Shown here: in pieces, positions 24,201 through 36,400 of the stretch
Layout: each line of letters begins with the position of its first letter
How positions within the stretch are numbered: position 1 is the stretch's first letter
NCBI GenBank assembly: GCA_033065855.1
Contig: JAVXUO010002269.1
Span: 62,001 to 126,000, forward strand
Length of the DNA: 64,000 nt
Direction: 5' to 3'
Source: Escallonia rubra
Lineage: Eukaryota; Streptophyta; Magnoliopsida; Escalloniales; Escalloniaceae
The notes under the pieces: generated by a model
What the model was told of the DNA's origin: nothing
Databases searched by the model: none
What the model saw: only the letters and a program-made list of their open reading frames with translations
Program-made: the position numbers and the translations under genes

Positions 24201-27200
24201 TCTTCTTTGGAAACCCACAATACAGGATGATCGTTTGGAATATATGTGGAAGGACTAAGTATCCATGAAATGCGGTCTATCTTTAATAAAGCATCATCGT
24301 GCCAACGAGATATTTTTTTGAAACGCTGTCCAAACTCGGACCATACTGTTGCTTTTCTCCACCGCTGCTCGAAGTTTTTAAGCACATCATATGCAGCAGG
24401 CCCTTCAACTTTGCAATGTAAATCATGCCAAGGCTGTCTTGGAGCCTTTGTTCCTGCCTATTACGGTACAATAATATGCATAAGATATTATATGCCCACT
24501 GGAAAAAGGTAACACTCTATAGCTTCATAATGGAAAATATCGGGGAAACATTGTTAGGCCAATAAACGTAGAGGTTCAGAATAAGTTTCAGTGATACCAC
24601 TGCATCCATATAACATATGTAAATAGATGATGTTCTGTAACGTACTTTGTCAATAGCAAGCAAAAATAATGTGTACGCAAAATAGCAAGTTCCAGCAGTG
24701 TGTTATTGTAAACTTAGAAAAACTGCTCCGGATGGCATTTTGCCCCAAAAACAATCATGAATTGCAATTGGATTGACCCTAGAAGCAGAAAAAGTACAGA
24801 AGATTGTAAACTCACAGAAAATGTTGGATTATGATAATCATCCTGGAACACAGTGTTGAGATCACGAAATAAACGATGCTCAGGCGTGTCGTACCGTCCA
24901 TCACAAAGGTCGAGACCTCCAAGAAAAGCAGTTAACTTCCGGTTATTCCCATAGGCTTGTGTATCCACAATAACACATTTCTGATGGTGTGTATAAAGGG
25001 TTCCAACAACCTAAATCAAAGGCCAAAACATAAGATCAGCTAATTGTTCACAAGAATGTGAAAGATATTGCCAGAGAATTTGACGAATTTCTATAAATAA
25101 AATAATGGCCTGTTAGAAAAACCTGAATTAGAAAGCAGTTGTTAGATAAAAAATGTGCTAAGGGGTGCACAGACCATGTAAACGAAAGGTATAGCATCAA
25201 AAAAGCAACCTTGAAGCCTTTACAAGAAAAGAAAAGGGAAAATACCCCAGGGGGCCCTTTGGCAACCCCAATAAACCAGAAGCACTGAGCTTGGAAAGAG
25301 GGAGCTCCACTGCTTCAAAAGCCCAATGTTCTTCCTTTCCTCCTAAAGAGGAGACCAGAAAATGCAAACAGGGTTGACATCACAAAAACCAGCTTTCTGC
25401 TTCTCCTCTTAAAGGAAGACCGACTAAGCAAGCTTCTCCTCTTTTAAGGAAGACCAGCAAAGCAAATGGACTGCGATTACCGCAAATACGCCAGAAAGAG
25501 TAAACAAGATGAATCCCTAATAATTCTTGCGCATGAAGCACCAGCTCACATAGATCTTCTTGAGCTGTGATTGTCCAAGCAGCCATCCAAGGAAGACCTT
25601 TGAAAGAAACTTATATACATCTATTCATTTCTGAGAGGCAACCACTCCATGTTTAGAGTTCTTAGGCTAGCAATATTCCAGTGATATAGGTGGGATAAGG
25701 AATCGTGAAAGTTATTGTCAATGAATATTAGACATCGGCATCTCCCTACAAGATATAGCATGTGCATAAATAATGACATAAACTGAATGGATCGGTTAAT
25801 TCATTGAACACCGTGTGATGGTTCTGCAATCAGAAGTAGTGGATGGTGCTTGTTAGTCTTACAACTGTAGAAGTTTGAAATTATCCTCAGAACTACCAAC
25901 ATCAATCCACAGATTCTTGTTTTGAAATTATTTAATTCTTCTTCCTTGTCCTGATATGTACCTTTGTACAACTTTCGTGAGACAAATAACTCGTCATTGT
26001 TTCATGTATTATTGTAGCTCATGGCAAGATAACACGTAATAGCATCCATCACCAGACGTGCTAAACTGTGGGTTGAGAGTAGGATGAGATGTAAGTACTC
26101 ATTCCAAGTACCACTAGAGACATCGAGCCTCTCATTTTAATCTCGTTTGGTAGGAAGTGAGGATATTTACAATTCCCTGTTGTTGCACCATGGGTAACCT
26201 TTCTGTTGAACAAGGTGTTGAACAAGCTCGTTCCAAGTAAAGAAATGTAGCTCTACGTTTACTGCACCGTAGCAAACATTCTTTTTAAAATATGTATAAA
26301 AAAATTATTTTGTGGCTTCTCTCTTTCTGCTTATAGATCTTCAACACCCATATATATATATGTAAAAGAAAGGGGGTTTAGCTCATTGCACAAGGCTCCA
26401 GCCATTGCCGGGTCTAGGGAGGGTTGTATATCGACTTCATTGAGTTAGAAAAGGAGAAGATTAGTCAATGAAAACCACACTAGAAGGAGATGCTTTAAAG
26501 TTCTTAGATGACCCAATCCTATGTTAGGGGTTGCCAATGGTGTCCTTCAAAATACTTGTAATGAAGATGATATGTATTAACAATGACTGAACCATGGTAT
26601 AAAGCATGCCTGCTGCTTGAAAATGCTGAGCTTACTGCTTGCATATCGAGGCGACAGTACACAAGTGACAGACGAGTGTTTGAAGAATTTTCGAGTCTGT
26701 TCATCATGAGTTTGCATTACTCCATCCTGCACAAAAAGTCACCCTATTAATTTATGATCAGAATACTAACCCCTCAACTAACATAACAAAGTCCAAAGAG
26801 TGACAACTATGAAGGATGACATTAAGCTCACTATAAACGGACCACGATTTTAGCTGAATATCACAGTTTGCACAGAACAGAACTTGTAAGAGAAAAATTT
26901 CCTTATCAAACTTGTCTCTAGTAGGAAAGATGCTTCATGTACAAGCACCTTGCTTATGGTTGCTCTGCTCCAAGTTCTATCTGGACTACACTCTGAACGC
27001 CATCCACGAACCGAAAAAGAGTCTTTATTTTCTGGTATAAATAAAGTTCCATAAAGATGTTTCGATGCCAAAGCAGAGTATGCCCTTCAGGGCCAATTGA
27101 CTATTGGACTGTGGATTCACGGGCAATAACTGCTTTACTTCAAGAAGCGTGGCCGTAGTAAAAGAAAACTTTTTTTCAAGTATCAAAAGGGATGTAGTAT

Positions 27201-28641
27201 TCTGTTGAGTGCCCAATTGACTATTGGGTTGTCGATCCCATTGTTAAGCATGATTTGCATTTTAGCCAATCTCCGACAACTTAAGCTTAAAAAACACATA
27301 TGTAAAGCAATTTTTGCTCAAGCATCTATAGGAAAAAGCGAAACAAATCTGCTTCTGAATCACCAAAGAATCTCTAAATTGCTATCTAATTAAGTAATTA
27401 TGTAATCACTTCTATAAGCATAAAGGAGGGGAGACATTTAGATTACGCACTCCAAAATTCGTTACATCATAGTATAGAAATGTATGTCTTGAAGTTCATG
27501 CAGCAAATTAGCATCACCCTTCTTTTATGCCATTCAAAGGATGAGCATTAATTGGAATAGACACTAAAACATCCTGTATATCTAAAAATGGTGAATTCCT
27601 GGCATTGCGTCAAGAAAGAGACTGTGTAGCTACCCAAGTTCATTATTATAGCATCTAATCAATGCACCATATCTGCAATATGCTAATTTTAGAACTCGAC
27701 TTCGGTTACGGAAAGGATAAAAAACTCCATACCGTCTTCAAGAAAAACTTGTCGTGTGAGGTCTTATCGTCCCAAACCAGCAACAAAACACGCACACCTT
27801 CCTGGGATTTGTACTTGAGCAATTCCCCCAAGTTCAAATTCCCACCGCTCGGCAGCGGCTTGCTCGGCTCTCTCACCAGCTTCACCTTGTGAAAAATAGA
27901 CCAGCCAACAATGTACACCAGATGGTGCGCCTCCAGTATAGCATGGCATATATCTTCCCAGCAATTCTCCTGCTTAAACACCCTCTTCCCGTCCAGTTCA
28001 ATCTCCGGCAGCATGCCGTCCGGCACGTGCGCGTCTTGGTACAGCGTTACCCCTCCGCCGTTCCGCACCGGAAAGTAACTCTCTTTTAACCCGAAATTAT
28101 TGGGATCGGCAGCAATGCCTTGTTTGAACAGTGGACTTTCTTCGCATGGTGTGAATTTCATCTGGAGTCTAATGGCGGCGTTTGGCTTGGGGGGTTTGCC
28201 GGACGGGCCGGAGATCAAAAACCAGTCGTCGATAAGCTCGCCGGACTTTATCTTCTGGGCGGAGACGGCGGCGGTCCCGAGATGTTCAGCGCCGAACATG
28301 TCGTTGTCCTTGACCTGGAACTCCACCTGGGAGGCGGGGTGGGCCAGGGGGATCTTGAAGTGCTCGTTCCAGACGGGATTCTCCGAGTTGGAGATCACGC
28401 GGGTGCGGACGACGGTGGCGCCGCTGACGCAGACGCTGACGTACGGGTCGCTGGTGATGATCTTGCCGCGGCGCCGGGCCCGGGTGTCCGCGCCCCCTGC
28501 GCACGGCCGCCTGCAGGCGACGAAGAGGCGGCGGAAGCGCTCCGAGACCAGGTCCATGTTAGGCAAGCATCGAGCTTCCAGAATCTTGAGATCGAGGTCG
28601 CCGTGGAGGTACACCACCAAGTCGGAGCTGTTGACCGCCAT
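21286..28641 (-). CDS. Phospholipase D, delta class
   Basis: Ten exons close in frame to 844 residues: 28,641-27,733, 26,726-26,610, 25,010-24,816, 24,457-24,176, 24,073-24,005, 23,875-23,728, 23,467-23,319, 22,973-22,803, 22,230-22,030 and 21,579-21,286. A C2 domain occupies roughly residues 10-170 ([25 protein letters not shown]). The two catalytic HxKxxxxD motifs are intact: HQKCVIVD at 351-358 and HAKGMIVD at 695-702, the second followed by [15 protein letters not shown]. The C-terminus is [20 protein letters not shown]. The sequence matches the delta class, which is oleate-activated and bound to the plasma membrane and microtubules. It hydrolyses phospholipids to phosphatidic acid in drought, cold and oxidative stress. 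The first ATG in frame is 28,641; codons before it contain no ATG. Intron 2 starts with GC instead of GT. Intron 2 (1.6 kb) holds repeat debris. Confidence 0.95.
21584..21776. repeat. Diverged tandem duplication next to PLD delta exon 10
   Basis: About 96 bases are repeated: 21,584-21,680 and 21,681-21,776, both containing aggatgctcgttatc, gccagagacttttcctgtaa and taggagtcgaa, with about eight differences. On the minus strand the copy nearer exon 10 ends in the working acceptor (atttttgcag). The other copy ends atttttacat, so its acceptor is lost. Confidence 0.85.
26375..26460 (+). mobile_element. SINE-like remnant in PLD delta intron 2
   Basis: tttagctcattgcacaaggc followed by ccgggtctagggagggttgt resembles the start of a repeat found widely in eudicots that begins with a tRNA-like A-box and a gggtctggggagggt motif. 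I recall the pattern but not a firm family name. There is no clear B-box or duplication here, so the call is tentative. Confidence 0.35.
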
Positions 28642-28792
28642 TCGCAATTCGGGTAGAGAGTCACGCTGCGGTGTCGAAAGGAGGAGGAAGGAGGTGGTGG
28701 TGGTTCCGTTGGTTACGCCGCCGTGAGCCAACGGCCACCAGGAATGAAGGCGGTAAAGGTGCTAACGTGAAGGTGGTGTGGTGGTGGGTGTA

Positions 28793-28798
28793 CACGTG
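28793..28798. promoter_or_regulatory. G-box/ABRE-like element upstream of PLD delta
   Basis: cacgtg within acacgtggac lies about 150 bases before the PLD delta ATG. The ACGT core with this flank is the binding site type of bZIP factors that mediate abscisic acid and dehydration responses. This fits what is known of delta-class PLD expression, but a six-base match alone is weak evidence. Confidence 0.4.
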
Positions 28799-28982
28799 GA
28801 CAGGTATGCAGTGGATCTGAGAGTTGAAATGAAGTGGAAAGGGTGGCTTTTTATTCAAAGTAAATTGTTACTTTTTAAGTCGGACGAAGGCCGGCAGGCC
28901 CCGTTGGTACCGCTCTAGTATTTATTCATTCGTGACTCTATAAAGTTAAATATATTCATCTGTTATTGTATAAAATTAAATA

Positions 28983-29357
28983 CTCATTCTGTCCCATATT
29001 AATTGATTATATTTTTTTTCTAAATTAAATATTTAAGTTGTATATTATGTATTTTTCATTTTATCCTTTAGAGAAAGGAGGAAAATAAAGTGGATCAGGA
29101 GAGAGAAAATAAATCAGTGAAGTGTTAAATGTAAAAAGAGAAATATAATAAAAAAAACAAAGTGTAAAAAAGCGGCCCGAGAGAGAAAATGAGTTTGTAA
29201 AGAATTCAATGGGGAGAGAGAAAAATAATAAAAAAAAGTATAAAGCTGATAAATATGTAAAAAATACTTACTAAATCTTTCTTAATTTGAAAAGTTAACA
29301 ATTTTTGTGGGATGACTCAAAAGAAAAATATGATCAATTTTTGTGGGATGGAGGGAA
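28983..29357. mobile_element. Stowaway-like MITE upstream of PLD delta
   Basis: The left end is CTCATTCTGTCCCATATTAA. The right end, read inward, is TTCCCTCCATCCCACAAAAA. TA dinucleotides flank both ends (28,981-28,982 and 29,358-29,359). The consensus CTCCCTCCGTCCC of plant Stowaway elements is recognisable in both. The interior is AT-rich, 375 bp in total, without coding. It sits about 340 bp from the PLD delta start codon. Confidence 0.6.
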
Positions 29358-29359
29358 TA

Positions 29360-31144
29360 GTGAAGATTGCATTGTTGATGAAAAAGTAAATAACAGATTA
29401 TCAATAATGTGAGTTTGCAAAATATTTCACTAATTTTGTCGTAAAAACGCCAGGAGCATGACCTCTTGATATTTATCAAGTCTGCATCCCGTGAGTCTAT
29501 ATCCATAAATGCTTTTTCAATTTATAATTAGCACTATCATTTATGCACCTTTTAGCAACAAAATTATAATAGGAGTAGATAGACATTTTTTATAAAGATT
29601 GCCAGTTGTTTATTAGTTTAACCTGTATCTAGAACATTAACGTGTGAATTACCCCAAACTTTGTAAAGACAATCTTTTTTAGGGGTAGAATTGTGGTTGT
29701 TCACCGATTAGAGATAGTGTTTTACGAGAACTACATTTATGGTCTATGGTGGTGGTGTGGTGGCGGCTCATCGAGTGTTTGTGGTGGTTGTAGGGTGGAA
29801 GAGGATATGGTGTTGGTGTTGGGGTTGGTGTTGAAAAAGGCAGACCCATATATATGTTTGTGGAATGATGACGTGGAGACTGTTGTGGTGGAGGATATAC
29901 TGGTGGTTGTGGTGGGTAAGGGGGAGGGGGGGGTCAGTTGTGGTGGTGTATAGGTGGTGGTTGGTGGTGTTGAGGCTGTGCAGTGGTGGTTGTTGGGTGG
30001 AGGAAGATATGGTGGTTGGGTTGACGTTCAAAAGGGTAGACTCATATACGTATATGAGGTGGTGTATAGGTGGTGGTTGGTGGTGTTGAGGTTGTGCAGT
30101 GGTGGTTGTTGGGTGGAGGAAGATATGGTGGTGGGGTTGACGTTCAAGAGGGTAGACTCATATACGTATATGAGGTGGTGTTGTGGTAGAGGATATGATG
30201 GTGATGGTGGTGGGGAGTGTCAGTTGTGGCGGTGTCTTGGTTAAAGTTGGCAATGTATTTGTAGTGCCGTGGCTGATGATGTTGGGGTGGTACTATGGTG
30301 TTTTAGTGGAGGATGCAACAGAGGTGTCTGAGTGTGGGAGAAAAGAGAGTTAAAAGAAGAAAAGAGAGTTAAAAGACACCGAGAGAAAGGAGGGCAAATA
30401 TATCTTTTCATATTTTTCTAACGTCATCAACATTCCGTCTGATCAAAATGCATAAATGCTATTATGGCATAACATAGTCTTCATGTTTAATTCAACCTTA
30501 ACTCGAGGAGTTTAATAATATTACCCTTTTTGGCTGCTAAGATACTGCATATATTCGTGCTGTTCAGTTTTTGCACAATTTATCAAACTAATTTCAAATT
30601 ACTGGCAAAAGTTGTACGCAAACAAACTTGTTAATTGTTTCCTACACGAAAACAACAAATAGGCTTCAAGATATATCTTATGTTCTGTTGTAGTAGTTCA
30701 ACCATCTTGTCTTGTTACAGCCCCAGTCCTAAAGTCAAATTTTAAGACAAGCTGCCCTACTAGTAAGGCAAATGGCCGGAGCCGGTTGCTAATCTATCAA
30801 TACCAACAAAGGTCCAACAGCCAAAGTCAGAGCCCTTCAGGTCCAATGAGGAGGCGGACTCCCCGTTCATCCATCCCTCATGTCAAAGCTTTCATTTTCG
30901 TTCTTCCTCTTGCCCTCCTTTCTTTTGAGAATAAATAAGGGGAAGCTGATATAACTTTCATTTCTAGAAAATAAATACACCTCAGCTCTACATTGTGCAC
31001 CAAACCTGACAAATTTGTTTCCAGGTTCCTAGTTTCTAGCTGTCTTGGGCAAATACATAGCAAAATGGTTAAAGGAAAATAAAATCTACCGAGGCCCGAG
31101 TTGAACTGTGCTCCAGCTTGAGCCATCACGTCCTCTGACCAAAA
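29360..31144. other. Intergenic region with a G/T-rich minisatellite
   Basis: No gene is supported between PLD delta and the transporter gene. From about 29,690 to 30,330 the plus strand is almost entirely G, T and A with many ggtggt words. It contains a two-copy repeat of 116 bp, listed separately, and near 30,342-30,375 a short repeat of gaaaagagagttaaaaga. The rest is ordinary AT-rich sequence and the 3' flank of the transporter gene. Confidence 0.55.
29945..30176. repeat. Tandem repeat, two copies of 116 bp
   Basis: Copies start at 29,945 and 30,061 with ggtgtataggtggtggttgg and differ at only a few bases. Each includes a perfect 16-base palindrome, tcatatacgtatatga (first copy near 30,041-30,056). 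Confidence 0.9.
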
Positions 31145-33413
31145 CTAAGGCTCTACAGAGTCAGAGTCGTCAACTTCGCAATCTGAAACTGGAGCTGTAC
31201 GAATCATGACGCTCAGGACAAATGCTATCATCTGCAACAAAATTGTTCTGTCAACGTCGAGTTCACAAATCTATTGCAAAATCACAAAATCCCTAAATGC
31301 TACACATCAGCTATCCGGTCAGAGTTGTTTGAGTTATCCCGTACTAAAATCTAATGCAGTCTATATCATATATTCAGGATAGTAGAATTGAAGCTACACA
31401 AGATGGTCCACTACCAACAAATTAGGACATCCTGTAATTTAGCGGTAGGTATTTTCATAAATGATTGCCTTCAACACGACATAGGGAGAGCTTATAACAA
31501 CATTGCAGTTTTGCAGAAACCATAACGTTTCTTCATCGTTATATCAAAGACCTTACCGCAGAAAATCCAGCGCACATTATACTGAAACCAGGGAAATGAA
31601 ATGGTGCACTTTCAGACAGGAACAAAGCTGCAACAGAACGAACTTCATTAGATGGTAGACTTCCATCGCCAACAGAATTTAAGATCTAGACGTCCCTTAC
31701 CAGTCAGAGGACTAAAAACCAAGGGAGAAACCACATTTGCGAAGGCACATATGCCTGTGATACACCCTTGAGCCTTTCCCTGGAGAGACAGAGGGAGGGT
31801 GGGGGAGATCTTAGAAAACCAGATGGAGCACAAACGAGAAAAAGTAAATTGCTGCATAAATGACCCAGAGATAGTGAATTTTATTTTCTTTTTCCCCTCT
31901 ACCCTGTTGAATTGATTCCTTAGTAAAGGATGGATGAAGCCATTTGAACAAGGTGGTAATGTTATTACGGATTAGCCAAGATAAATACCTGCTCACTAGG
32001 CCCAACTTGCTTTGAAGCAATGCTCCGTATCTGTACAAATAATAAAGTGCAATTTGATGATTGCTACGCTTAAAGTTATTATGGAAAAGTTTCGTACAAC
32101 ATTGAAGAACTTACACAAGGCGGTGCAAAAACAGCAAAAACAGAGAACGTGGCAGCAGCATAAGAAACCTATTGTATTTCAAAATGTTAGGAAACCGGGA
32201 CATAAAAGAAGGTAACGCTAAATAAACCTTCGATAATTCGACAAAAGCTCCAACTGAAGGTAAAAAAGTTGAAGCAGCTAGTTAAGAAACGAGGAAGTAC
32301 CCAGGAGGACCACGCAATACCATATAGTAGCATCTGCATTCAAGACCATAGCTTAGTCAGCTCGTCATCGTATGATGACAATTGTGTGCATCACGCAACC
32401 ACAGGAAAGTGCATTTGGAAACAATGCAGTAATGTAGAAGAAACTGAATACAGAGTTAGCAAGTTGCTTACATGTGCACAGCTAAAAAGGAGCCCTACGG
32501 AAAGCAGGTTCACCTCTTTTACGATTGGAGCCAACAGGGGCATGAGAAGCATCTGCAGGAGTTCAAGGCGAAATAAAGAAGACAAATACGTAAAAAAAAT
32601 CAATGAAACACGGACAAATAAGAAAACCTTTCCAAGAGATACCTGTGATATGGTCCCCGCAATCCCATTAATCACCATCAAGTCCGCAAACTGGTTTTTG
32701 TTGAAGTGAAACTGGGCCTTTAAGTAGTACTACATGGGATTTGTTGAAGTTCAATTGGTCAATAGGAACATCGTTTACAGAAACACAAGAATATATCTAC
32801 TTGTAGAATCTTATAAGATATCCGGTTCTGAATTTCAGCTACTAAATTTGAAACTTTCAAAATTACAACCATGGGAAGCAAGAATATACCCCCCCCCCCC
32901 CCCCTTTAATTTTGAATAAAAAGCAAGTGTCAAGAGTTATCACCACTAAGCCTTGTTTAAACAAGCAAAACCAGCTACTAAGATGAAAAAAGGGGTTGCC
33001 AGACTTTAAGAATCAACCAGAGAGAAAGAGAGACAGACAGAGACAGGTCAATTTTTTTCTAAAAGAATTAACTTTGCCAACACTGTGAAAAATCATTCTT
33101 AGTTGGATTCTAACCACTAGCCTACATCTGAAAGTTCACCATAAATACTTATTATTCTGTTAATCAAATAGAACTCGTCATCAAGTCCTAAAGTCTAATG
33201 AATCCTTCCGCACGCAAAGAATACCGTCACTGTGACATCCACTTCAAGCTTGTCGTAGTCTAGCGATATATGAACCAAACTTTGGAGCTATATACAGTAC
33301 GCCTATATGACGTGATAAATACTTGTAATGGTAAAGCCTCTCATTTTGTCCTTTTTTACAAAGGAAATGGGGATCAATAACAGATGCAGGTTCAAGTCAA
33401 ACCAGCCACTAAG

Positions 33414-33452
<39 letters not shown>

Positions 33453-36400
33453 GATATTCTCTATCAAAGTAGTATGGAATGGAGGCATTTGAAGTTAATT
33501 TGAGTAAGAAGATCACCTCTAATATTTCTCTCTAACTTTCATCTCCCTTGTGTATGTATTCGTAGTGTCAACAAACAGCTGAGATACCATATTCATTTAA
33601 AGCAGTATATATCACGAATCTTATGATGACCAATCATGTTAATAGTCGTCATGAAATTTGAGGGATACTTCCGAAATCCAAAAAACAGTGAGGTAGTAAA
33701 TGGGAATGAGAATCAAAATTCCAAGAATAGGCACCAAATATTAGTTGGAGGAAGAAGGAAACGGCGGAAGGAAAGTCATTACAATGCATTGGTGGCATTA
33801 ACGTGCCATTGTGAAAATCTTTCCTAGCTTCGTCTAATATGTACCAAAAGTTGCAGCCAAAAGCAGCAAGTTACAAACAACCATATACGTGACAACCCTA
33901 CCTTATTAGATCCCATTCTAACACTAGAATTCAACTTAGGATTTGAACACAAAGCAAAAGCTTGATGGTAAAAGCAATCAAACAGTAAAAAGATATCTAA
34001 AATACGATTACTTTTACGATTTCAAACTAAATTGGCCCTTTACAATGCTAACAAGCCAGTAAATGCTTATACCAGTGCACGAACGTATTAATTCACTAGA
34101 TAGAGACATTGCAAGCGAGTAGAGTGAATAATTGATGCTTTTGATTCATGGGAAGAGAAAGGTACCAATAACGAAGCATAAAGGCCAACTTCCCCAAGAC
34201 TGCTAAAAAATGCAACAACAGCTGCTAGCGATAATGTCGAGCTGCAAAAAGATTCAGCCCAAAAACCCAAGTTAAAAGACAAGAACTGATACAACATGCA
34301 TCATGGTAACGATCTAGAAGTGCAACAAACAGAAGAAAAAACATATTTGGCACTTAACGACATCAGAACTTAATGGAAAGAGAAGAAAGTAAATGCCTCC
34401 GACCCCAGATAACAAGATCCCATAAATGCACCAGAAACAAGTCCATGTCGAAAAACTGAATAGCAATAGAGCTTATTTTAGCTCATTTTTAGTACGAAGC
34501 ATTCAACTCACCTACTCCTTAACAATGAGAGTGTATCATTAAATGAAGGCAATGTCTTGAACAGCCGAGCATTCTTGGAGGAACCCTTTTCCAGAAGACA
34601 TACGTTTTCCGTTTCCTTTGTTAATCCGACCACTAACACTGACTCTGCCAGAAAAACTCTCATGTACACCAACGTAACCACCGCCACTGATGCAGCAACC
34701 TATGAGCAATAAAGAATGGCTTCCATCAGTAAATAATTTTCACGTACAACATAAGTTAGCCCAAAAAATACCCAGAAACATTTGATAACTCCAATACTCC
34801 CTCCGTCCCAAAATTAAAGCCACCTTTTGACTTTTTACCAAAATTCCTGGGCAAACAGTTGAGGGAACTATTTTGGAACGGCGGAAGTACTCCCATTGTG
34901 CTTTAAAAATAGCCGGCAATTACTGCAAAAATTTAACAAGAGGAAGAGAAATAGTACTTGAAAGCTGGAGGGAGTGGAGAGGAAGCGAGTGAAAAGGTTG
35001 CCGCAGACGAAAGCGCATGATATAATGCCCGACAGGATCCCGAACGCCGATGCCCGGCGGCTCTCTGGTACATTATCCGCCTGAAACCGGAACCAAAAGA
35101 ACAGTATTTACTACCTCGTTATAGAAGAGAACCTAGGCAGCCACAAACGTGCGCAAGTTTCCTCGTGCAATGACGGGAGCTTAAGATTTTAAAAATATAA
35201 CGATCAAAAGCCGTACCGCATCATACCCACGGTTTATAATAATGGCCGTTAATCCCTCGCGTTAGCAACTTAAGTTATGTTGCTGGTCAATTTAGATTAT
35301 TTTTTTTACCGTCCGACTCATTAGAGACGGAAGTTCGCACGGACGATAAATTATCGTTCATCCCATATTGAGATGATGCGGCGAACTTTATTTTAAAAAC
35401 TAAAGAGATATGAATTGTACATATCAACAATATAGAGGCCATATCATAAGTGTCATTATTTTATCAGCTCATCATAATAGACATATTAAATAACAAGTAT
35501 ACAAAAGTACAATATGGAGTATGTAACAAAAAAAACAAAAAAAAAAAGATAAAGACTTTAGATTAGGCACGCCACAGTTGTGAAAAGAAAATCCCAATGC
35601 ATTTCAAATAGGCAAACGGCCTTGCAACTTTTTATGAGTAATGGCAAGACTAGATTCACAATTTAAAGTCATTTGTCTCATTTTCTAGTTGTGTTTTGGA
35701 GGATTTTTTCTTGAACTCTTCTTGAACTTTGAGGACAATGTTGGAGCACGTATAAATATTCAACTAAACTTAGATAGACAACTAAAATTAAACAAGTATC
35801 ATTTCACATGTCAATTTAAGCTAAAAATAATGAATAACTGAATATATCTTTGGAATTAAAAAAAAAAGGCACACATATTTTCTGCAATAACTAGTTACAA
35901 CAGAGGTGTTGTGTCTTAATCTCAACTTTCAAAATTAATTTCACAAATCCGATGCACTAACTTTTGCTACGTCAATGACAGTGCATGATAAATTATTGCC
36001 AATCGTAATATATTTGCACCTAAGTTTATGAAATTTATGACTATAAGAGCACTTATTATTTATTCTCTAAACAGCACCATAAAGAACTTAATTAGCATTT
36101 ACAGTATGATTAAAAACTTACCACATAAGCGAGTGCAAGGCAGAGGACGCTTCCTTCACAAAGCATGGAAGTGAGAGTTCTGATCACGTAGTAAGCATAG
36201 AAGAAGTACTTTGCTCTGCTGTATGCCAGTATCGCTATCACAAAAAAAAATATTTTATCGTAATTACCACACCCGCCTTTAGAACAATGGTTTCTAGCCG
36301 ACATATGTAAGGGACCAGCCCAAATTTACCGTTAGGCCACAGGCGAACAGGCCAACAGTACAATCCAAGTGGTCCTTACACTAAAGAAAAAGGAAAACAT

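Noticed and set aside
28641-28731. Extension of PLD delta by 30 residues upstream
   Set aside because: The extended frame starts at TTG and contains no ATG before 28,641. The C2 domain begins right after the chosen start, as in other delta-class enzymes.
29693-30244. Gly/Val/Trp-rich frames in the minisatellite
   Set aside because: The frames follow the 116-bp repeat and ggtggt words. They have no coding signature.
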